DNA of 64,000 nt from JBBQKG01 sp038326655 (GTDB lineage: Bacteria; Actinomycetota; Thermoleophilia; Solirubrobacterales; JBBDJG01). The stretch's first letter is position 1. Each line of letters starts with the position of its first letter. This document shows positions 59,147 to 64,000 of this stretch, in pieces. The notes under the pieces are model-generated. The model was not told where the DNA came from. It worked only from the letters and a program-made list of their open reading frames with translations, and searched no databases. Made by a program: the position numbers and the translations under genes. The stretch lies in NCBI GenBank assembly GCA_038326655.1, contig JBBQKG010000016.1:4430-68429 (forward strand), in the 5' to 3' direction.

Positions 59147-59575
59147 ATGTCTCAGGACAACGTGAAGGCCCTCCGCCGCGTCTACGAGCAGATGGCCGAA
59201 GGCAACTTCTGGGCCGCGCTCGAGATTTTCCATCCCGAGATCGCGTGGGAGTGGTCATCGAGCATGTCGGGGCTGACCGGCGTCCGCACCTATCACGGGA
59301 TCGACGGCGTTGAGGCGGCGACCCGCGACCAGTTCGAGGTGTGGGATTGGTTCTGGCAGGAGGGCGAGGAGTTCATCGAGGCGGGCGATGATGTTGTCGT
59401 CTTCACCCGCGTGCACGGACGGCTGAAGGGGACCGAGCGGGAAGTTCAGAGCACGGCTGCCAACGTCTGGACTTTCCGTGAGGGCAGTGCGGTTCGCTTC
59501 AGGGCCTACGACAGCCGGGCCGAGGCCCTCGGAGCCGTCGGGCTGTCGGAGCATGACGTGCACGCAGACTCCTGA
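59147..59575 (+). CDS. SnoaL-like protein
   Basis: A 142-residue SnoaL/NTF2-fold protein: MSQDNVKALRRVYEQMAEGN, FHPEIAWEWSSSMSG, VRTYHGIDGVEAATRDQFEV, and the C-terminal AANVWTFREGSAVRFRAYDS. Complete, unlike its upstream neighbour. It carries the usual cavity Asp/His candidates but no defined activity. Probable tandem duplicate; shares an operon with 58703. Confidence 0.8.
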   Translation: MSQDNVKALRRVYEQMAEGNFWAALEIFHPEIAWEWSSSMSGLTGVRTYHGIDGVEAATRDQFEVWDWFWQEGEEFIEAGDDVVVFTRVHGRLKGTEREVQSTAANVWTFREGSAVRFRAYDSRAEALGAVGLSEHDVHADS

Positions 59576-59616
59576 CCTGCGGGATAGGGTTGGCCTAACT
59601 CGACAGGGAGGCTGGT

Positions 59617-59901
59617 ATGGCGCTCGCACGTGTTGTGTCCTTCGAAGGGGTCGGGAAGGACCGAATGGAGGAGATGAACCAGGAGATGCGGAAAGGCGAG
59701 CCGCCGGAGGGACTCTCGGCGACGGAGATCGTCGTGCTCCACGACGCCGAGGCCGAGACGTCGCTCGTGATCCTCTTCTTCGAGACCGAGGACGACTACA
59801 AGCGCGGCGACGAGGTGCTGAATGCGATGGGGGCCGATGAGACTCCGGGACGGCGCGCCTCGGTGACAAAGTACGACGTCGCGACTCGCATGACGCCCTA
59901 A
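59617..59901 (+). CDS. Small dimeric alpha/beta-barrel-like protein
   Basis: A 94-residue protein, MALARVVSFEGVGKDRMEEM then LSATEIVVLHDAEAETSLVI and LFFETEDDYKRGDEVLNAMG. The strand/helix order with a central EDDYKRGDEVL resembles the ABM/ferredoxin-like family (monooxygenase-type, heme or electron-transfer partner). ATG behind AGGGAGG. Function unknown. Confidence 0.7.
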   Translation: MALARVVSFEGVGKDRMEEMNQEMRKGEPPEGLSATEIVVLHDAEAETSLVILFFETEDDYKRGDEVLNAMGADETPGRRASVTKYDVATRMTP

Positions 59902-59998
59902 CGGGCTCCAAGCAGGTTTCGGCGGCAACTATGGAGAGTTCCGCGAAGTTGATCCTCCTGCGCAGCTCGCCTACACGTTTTGATGGGAGGATCCCCGG

Positions 59999-61618
59999 CT
60001 AATCGCGGCGGGGGCGCAAGAGCCACGTCGCGGCGCCCGCACCCGCTGCCGCCAGGCCCCGCTTCATCCGCTGCCGGGACAAGAAGGCCCGGGCCGCGTT
60101 GGCGCCGGGCACTCCGTGCACGCCACCCCCGGGGTGCGCGGACGCCGAGGCAAGGTACAAGCCTGCCACGGGGGTCTCCGGCCGTCCCAGTCCGGGCACG
60201 GGGCGAAACACGAGCTGTTGATGGACTTTGGCGGTTCCACCGTTCACAGCGCCGTTCACGAGGTTGGCATTCATCGCTTCGAGCTCGTGCGGCCCTAACA
60301 CGTTGCGCGCGAGGATGCAGTCGCCGAAGCCGGGTGCGAGCCGCTCGACCTCCGCCTCCATGCGCTGGGCGAACAGATCAAGCTCATTCGCATCCCAGCG
60401 CCCCGTGAGCGCACCACCGGAGTCACCCTTCGTACGCTGCGGCACATGCGTGTATGCCCAGGCCACCTCCTTACCGTCCGGGCTGCGCGTCGGGTCCACC
60501 GGCGCGTACTGCCCGAGCACGAGGAACGGGCGCTCGGGTATCAGCCGCATCTCGAGCTGAGTGGTGGTCTCGGTGAGCAGGTCGATGCTGTCGGCTACAT
60601 GGATGGTGCCTGCGCGGCGTGCCTCCGGAGAAGCCCAGGGGATCGGCTGTGAGAGTGCCCAATCCAGTTTGATCGTTGAGTTGTCGTATTGGAACCGGCG
60701 CAGATCGCGGACCACCCGGGCGGGAAGGTGTTCCCTCCCCACGAGATCCATATAGAGCCGGGGAGCACCCACGTCTGCCATCACGGCGCGTCGTGCTTGG
60801 AGTTCTCGCCCATCGGCGAGCCGCACACCGCGCGCCCGGCCGGCACGGATCGAGATCGTCTCCACCGGCGCGTCGCACATGAGCACCCCCCCGTGCTTTT
60901 GCAGACGACGCACGAGGGCAGCAGTGAGCATGCCCGCACCGCCTTCGGGAACAGGGAAGCCAAGTTGCTGGCCGAGTGAGCAAAGAATCCACCCGAATAG
61001 AGCGCCACCGACAGAGTCCGGCGTCAGATCGGCGTGCAGAGCGTTGCCCGCGAGGAGATGTGCCCCGCCGTTGCCGTTGAACGTCTCGTCGGCAAACCGC
61101 CTCACGGGCATCGCCGCCATGCGCAGGAAAAGCGACGTTCCTCTCGGTCCCAGCGCGGCCGCCATGCGCATCGACGCGCGCACGGGGGGAAAGGGCGTCG
61201 CGAAGGCGTCCATGAAGTGCTCGCCAACCCCCTCCCATAGCGAATACAAGTCCCGCCATGCCTGGCCGTCGCCAGGCGAAAAGGCCTCGAGCGAGGCTGC
61301 CGTTTCATCAGGGTCGGTGGACAGCACCGCGGTGGGCCCTTCTGCGGTCGGATGGGCTAGGGCAACAGTGGATCGCCGCCAGCGAAGTCCGTGCTGTTCC
61401 AACTCGAGCCGTTGCATCACGGGCGACGCGGCCGCCAGTGGATAAAACGCGCTGAACTTGTCGTGAACGAAACCGGGCAGGGTCAGCTCACCCGAGCGGA
61501 CCGCTCCCCCCGGCTCGTCTTGGGCCTCGCACACGAGCACGTCGAGCCCCGCTTCCGCGAGGATGTTCGCCGCGACGAGGCCGTTGGGGCCGGCCCCGAT
61601 CACGATGACGTCGCTCAT
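59999..61618 (-). CDS. FAD-dependent oxidoreductase (phytoene-desaturase/CrtI-like)
   Basis: A 539-residue flavoprotein. The N-terminal IVIGAGPNGLVAANILAEAG is the dinucleotide fold. PGGAVRSGELTLPGFVHDKF and VPEGGAGMLTAALVRRLQKH, then VYGV-like LYLASASAHPGGGVHGVPGA complete the CrtI/PDS pattern. The C-terminal basic helix (SRQRMKRGLAAAGAGAATWL) may anchor to membrane. Carotenoid-type or similar polyene substrate is plausible, but no phytoene synthase is adjacent. ATG 61618. Confidence 0.85.
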   Translation of the reverse strand: MSDVIVIGAGPNGLVAANILAEAGLDVLVCEAQDEPGGAVRSGELTLPGFVHDKFSAFYPLAAASPVMQRLELEQHGLRWRRSTVALAHPTAEGPTAVLSTDPDETAASLEAFSPGDGQAWRDLYSLWEGVGEHFMDAFATPFPPVRASMRMAAALGPRGTSLFLRMAAMPVRRFADETFNGNGGAHLLAGNALHADLTPDSVGGALFGWILCSLGQQLGFPVPEGGAGMLTAALVRRLQKHGGVLMCDAPVETISIRAGRARGVRLADGRELQARRAVMADVGAPRLYMDLVGREHLPARVVRDLRRFQYDNSTIKLDWALSQPIPWASPEARRAGTIHVADSIDLLTETTTQLEMRLIPERPFLVLGQYAPVDPTRSPDGKEVAWAYTHVPQRTKGDSGGALTGRWDANELDLFAQRMEAEVERLAPGFGDCILARNVLGPHELEAMNANLVNGAVNGGTAKVHQQLVFRPVPGLGRPETPVAGLYLASASAHPGGGVHGVPGANAARAFLSRQRMKRGLAAAGAGAATWLLRPRRD

Positions 61619-61853
61619 GCCGGGGTTATGGCAGAAGTTCCCAGACCGTGCCCACCGCGCTCGGACGCCCACCGAGGCCGCGGGAACGTGGCGAGCGTAC
61701 GATCGAAGTCATCCGGCGGTGTGCCTGAAGTTGGATGCAGGCGGCTTTGTTGGCGCGGGCGTGAAGCTGTGTGTCGTGCCGCTCGTTGAAACCGTCCGTC
61801 GGTGGCAACCGTCCCGCGGGCAACGGCTTACGCTTCTCGTGTAAATGCAATAT

Positions 61854-62918
61854 CTAGGACGGCGTTATCGCGACCTTCACGACGCCATCCTCCTGTGCCC
61901 CGAAGAGCTCGTAAGCGTCCACGACCTGGTCGAGGGAAAACCGATGAGTGATGAGCGGAGTGAGGTCCAGGCGCTCATGCCGCACGAGCTCCATCAACTT
62001 CCTCATGCGCTCTTTCCCACCCGGGCAGAGGGTGGAGAGGATTTGCTTGTCGCCGATCCCGTAGACGTATCCTTCGAGCGGTACTTCGAGCTTGCCCCCA
62101 TAGACGCCAAGGCTGGAGACGATCCCGCCCGGCCGCGTCGCGTCCAGGCAAGCCTCGAACGTCGCCTGCTGGCCGAGCGCCTCGACTGCAACGTCAACGC
62201 CGCGACCGCCGGTAAGGCGCTTGATCGCAGCCACCGGATCCTCCTGCGAGAAGTCGATGACCTCGTCTGCCCCCATCCTGCGGGCGAGGTTGAGCCGGCC
62301 CTCGATCTGGTCGACTCCGATCACCAGAGATGCTCCTTTGAGGCGTGCACCTGCGATCGCGCAAAGACCGATCGGGCCCTGGGCGAAGACCGCCACCGTC
62401 TGCCCGATCTGGACTTCGGCGCGCTCGATCGCCGAGATTCCGGTAGAGGCGATGTCGGCGAGCAGCACACACTGCTCGTCGCTGAGGTCATCCGGGATCT
62501 TGGCGAGGTTTGCCTGCGCATAGGGGACACGGAAGTACTCCGCCTGCGCGCCGTCGATCACGTTGCCGAGCCGCCAGGCCCCGATCATCTTCCACTCGTC
62601 CTCGTACCCGGAGCACTGTGCCTCAGTGTGTGACTGGCAGTAGAAGCATGTCCCACATGGCGTAATCGCACCCACCAGCACCCGCTCGCCGACTTCGTAC
62701 CCCTGGACTGCCTCGCCGAGCGCATGGATGACCCCGATGGGCTCGTGGCCCAGGACCAGACCCTGCTCGACCGGATACTCGCTGCGCAAGATATGGATGT
62801 CGGTGCCACAGATCGTGGTCAGAGTGACCTTGACGATCGCATCGCTCGGTCCGCATTGTGGAATCGGGCGCTCCTCGAGCACGATCTTGTCCTTACCTTC
62901 GAAAACCGCGGCTTTCAT
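61854..62918 (-). CDS. Zinc-dependent alcohol dehydrogenase (MDR family)
   Basis: A 354-residue medium-chain dehydrogenase. Catalytic zinc ligands Cys37 (ICGTDIHI), His58 and Glu59 (GHEPIG) are present. The structural zinc Cys88, Cys91, Cys94 and Cys102 lie in CGTCFYCQSHTEAQC. The Rossmann motif is VAVFAQGPIGLCAIAGARLK with acidic DQIEGRL, favouring NAD. Similar to bacterial enzymes acting on short or secondary alcohols or formaldehyde-like substrates. ATG 62918; a GTG at 62930 behind GGAGG is an alternative. Confidence 0.9.
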   Translation of the reverse strand: MKAAVFEGKDKIVLEERPIPQCGPSDAIVKVTLTTICGTDIHILRSEYPVEQGLVLGHEPIGVIHALGEAVQGYEVGERVLVGAITPCGTCFYCQSHTEAQCSGYEDEWKMIGAWRLGNVIDGAQAEYFRVPYAQANLAKIPDDLSDEQCVLLADIASTGISAIERAEVQIGQTVAVFAQGPIGLCAIAGARLKGASLVIGVDQIEGRLNLARRMGADEVIDFSQEDPVAAIKRLTGGRGVDVAVEALGQQATFEACLDATRPGGIVSSLGVYGGKLEVPLEGYVYGIGDKQILSTLCPGGKERMRKLMELVRHERLDLTPLITHRFSLDQVVDAYELFGAQEDGVVKVAITPS

Positions 62919-63042
62919 GGATTCGGCCACTGCTCCTCCTGCGCCGTTTGTTGAGTTGCATGCCGTTGGAGCGAGGCCCACCCGCGCTCACCCCGCCGCG
63001 TCCCGGACCCGATCGTCCCTCCCGAGCGATCGACAAACGGCG

Positions 63043-63744
63043 TCAGTGTGCCTTCAGGGTCTTGATGAATGCGACGAGCGCCCTTAGCTGCTCCTTCGAG
63101 AGGATCCCGCCCCAGTGCGGCATGCTTACGATCGGTGCCCGGCCGATCACGCTGCCGGTTCGGATCACGTCCTCGATCTCCTTGTCGGTGTTGAACTCCT
63201 TGAAGAAGTCCGCGCTGGTCAGCGCGGGGATCGTCTTGTCCGGCGATTGCGGGTTGGCCACGCCGCCGCGACCCTTTGGACCGTGACAATTTACGCATCC
63301 ATCCCGAACGTAGAGCTCTCTTCCTTCGACCACCTGCCCCTGGTCGGTGCGCACCTGCGGTGGCGATGCCCCGGGCACTGCCGGGAAACCGGCGTGGACG
63401 TAAGCGACCAGATCGGACACCTGCCGAGCCGGGATCACGCCGCGCCACACGGGCATGTAGGGACGCTTGGGGTCCTTCGACTCGCCGAGACCGTGGTCGA
63501 TGATCTGAGTCAGGCGCGGGGGCGTAAGAACCTTGCCCACCACCGTGAGTGCGGGCACGTACGGAGAAACGCCGCCGCGGCCCCGCTCTCCATGGCACTC
63601 CCCACACGCGAACTGGACATACGCGTGTGCTCCCGCCGCGACTTGCGGGCTCACCCCAGCCGTCTTCGTGCTGCCACCACAGCCAGCGGCTAGCACCGCG
63701 ATGCCGACGACGAGCACCCCCGAGAGGACGAGGCGATGCGTCAC
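63043..63744 (-). CDS. Diheme c-type cytochrome lipoprotein
   Basis: A 233-residue periplasmic/extracytoplasmic electron carrier. Lipobox LAAGC gives Cys22 for lipidation. Two c-type hemes: CGECH (Cys47-His51) and CVNCH (Cys150-His154), with Met ligands likely in PYMPVW (Met97) and VSMPHW. Each half is a short cytochrome c domain with GRGG. It lies upstream of, and on the same strand as, the alcohol dehydrogenase (125 nt), so may accept electrons in that neighbourhood, though the dehydrogenase itself uses NAD. Confidence 0.88.
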   Translation of the reverse strand: MTHRLVLSGVLVVGIAVLAAGCGGSTKTAGVSPQVAAGAHAYVQFACGECHGERGRGGVSPYVPALTVVGKVLTPPRLTQIIDHGLGESKDPKRPYMPVWRGVIPARQVSDLVAYVHAGFPAVPGASPPQVRTDQGQVVEGRELYVRDGCVNCHGPKGRGGVANPQSPDKTIPALTSADFFKEFNTDKEIEDVIRTGSVIGRAPIVSMPHWGGILSKEQLRALVAFIKTLKAH

Positions 63745-63822
63745 GCGCGCAGTCTATGTAGAACGGCGCAACTTGTCGATCCGCCTGACCCCGTGAACAC
63801 CAACGGGTCTGCGCAGCACGCC

Positions 63823-64000
63823 TCAGGCGCGCGCGTAGCGCAGGTACACGACGCGCGAGCCGAACGTCCGCGTCTCGACGAGCTCCAGGTCGATCCTGTC
63901 GACGCCGGCCGGGAAGTACGGCGTGCCGCCGCCCACCACCACCGGGCTCACGAACAGCCGGTACTCGTCGACGAGGCCGAGCGCGATCAAGGTGGACGCA
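63823..64000 (-). CDS. RibD C-terminal/DHFR-like reductase, partial
   Basis: The last 58 codons of a dihydrofolate-reductase-family protein; the rest lies beyond the window. The visible part reads STLIALGLVDEYRLFVSPVV then VGGGTPYFPAG and ends ELVETRTFGSRVVYLRYARA before TGA 63825-63823. The VDEYRLFVSPVVVGGGTPYF pattern is diagnostic of the YwjB/RibD-C group, which reduces unknown or pterin-like substrates with NADPH. Confidence 0.85.
   Translation of the reverse strand, partial: ASTLIALGLVDEYRLFVSPVVVGGGTPYFPAGVDRIDLELVETRTFGSRVVYLRYARA

Noticed and set aside
1..64000. tRNA, rRNA, CRISPR arrays, insertion sequences, phage genes
   Set aside because: None were recognised: no transposase, integrase or terminase motifs, no regularly spaced direct repeats, and no tRNA-like cloverleaf noticed. 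A tRNAscan or Infernal run would be needed to exclude RNAs formally.

Overview
The window is 64 kb of very GC-rich, densely coding DNA with GTG starts common, many 1-4 nt gene overlaps and almost no mobile DNA. The gene content points to a soil actinobacterium, most likely class Thermoleophilia (Solirubrobacterales or Gaiellales-like). It includes expanded SnoaL-like proteins starting MSQENV/MSQDNV, large cyclase-ATPase-TPR regulators, a PspC/LiaF-like two-component operon, LURP-one and STAS proteins, and long secreted proteins of unknown function. This lineage call is inference from style and family content, since no rRNA or marker tree is available here.

Layout. 1-7.4 kb: a broken GMC oxidoreductase, an ECF sigma factor with a small partner, a 1054-residue zinc-ribbon/adenylate cyclase/ATPase/TPR regulator coupled to a cyclodeaminase, then a CBS-domain gene flanked by two copies of an apparently undescribed RNA element. 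Each copy carries a five-codon ORF (MGYRN) and ends in a strong terminator. 7.4-13.3 kb: a cold-shock gene remnant, a UbiA-like/UbiE-like pair, a small catalase-related heme protein coupled to a flavin-binding protein, and secreted and lipid-binding proteins. 13.3-23.8 kb: two large orphan secreted proteins, a TetR regulator with a divergent promoter, a PQQ-type sugar dehydrogenase, SDR, cupin and EamA genes. 23.8-32.6 kb: a minus-strand operon (class II aldolase, PfkB kinase, benzoylformate decarboxylase-like enzyme, FAD/Fe-S oxidase) divergent from a second PfkB kinase. 33-37.6 kb: a patatin, then a desaturase, DyP peroxidase and internally duplicated protein operon. 37.7-44.5 kb: a doubly damaged metallophosphatase, an ATPase regulator, and a catalase-domain/alpha-beta-hydrolase fusion. 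44.5-48.1 kb: DEAD-box helicase, acyltransferase, greA, hydrolase. 48.1-53.4 kb: a degenerate P-loop protein, STAS, patatin, the PspC/LiaF-like sensor-regulator operon and a cold-shock gene. 53.5-64 kb: LURP-one, EamA, STAS, PII/Amt, methyltransferase, SnoaL pair, carotenoid-desaturase-like flavoenzyme, zinc alcohol dehydrogenase, diheme cytochrome c and a partial RibD/DHFR-like gene.

How it fits together: many genes concern heme, flavin or quinone redox chemistry and lipids (two catalase-fold proteins, DyP peroxidase, desaturase, two patatins, UbiA/UbiE, diheme cytochrome, several flavoenzymes). They sit among cell-envelope stress sensing (PspC/LiaF, STAS) and nitrogen uptake (PII-Amt). At least six otherwise convincing genes carry a single reading-frame break. 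This suggests residual indel errors in the assembly as much as true pseudogenes, so those breaks should be checked against reads before biological meaning is attached.
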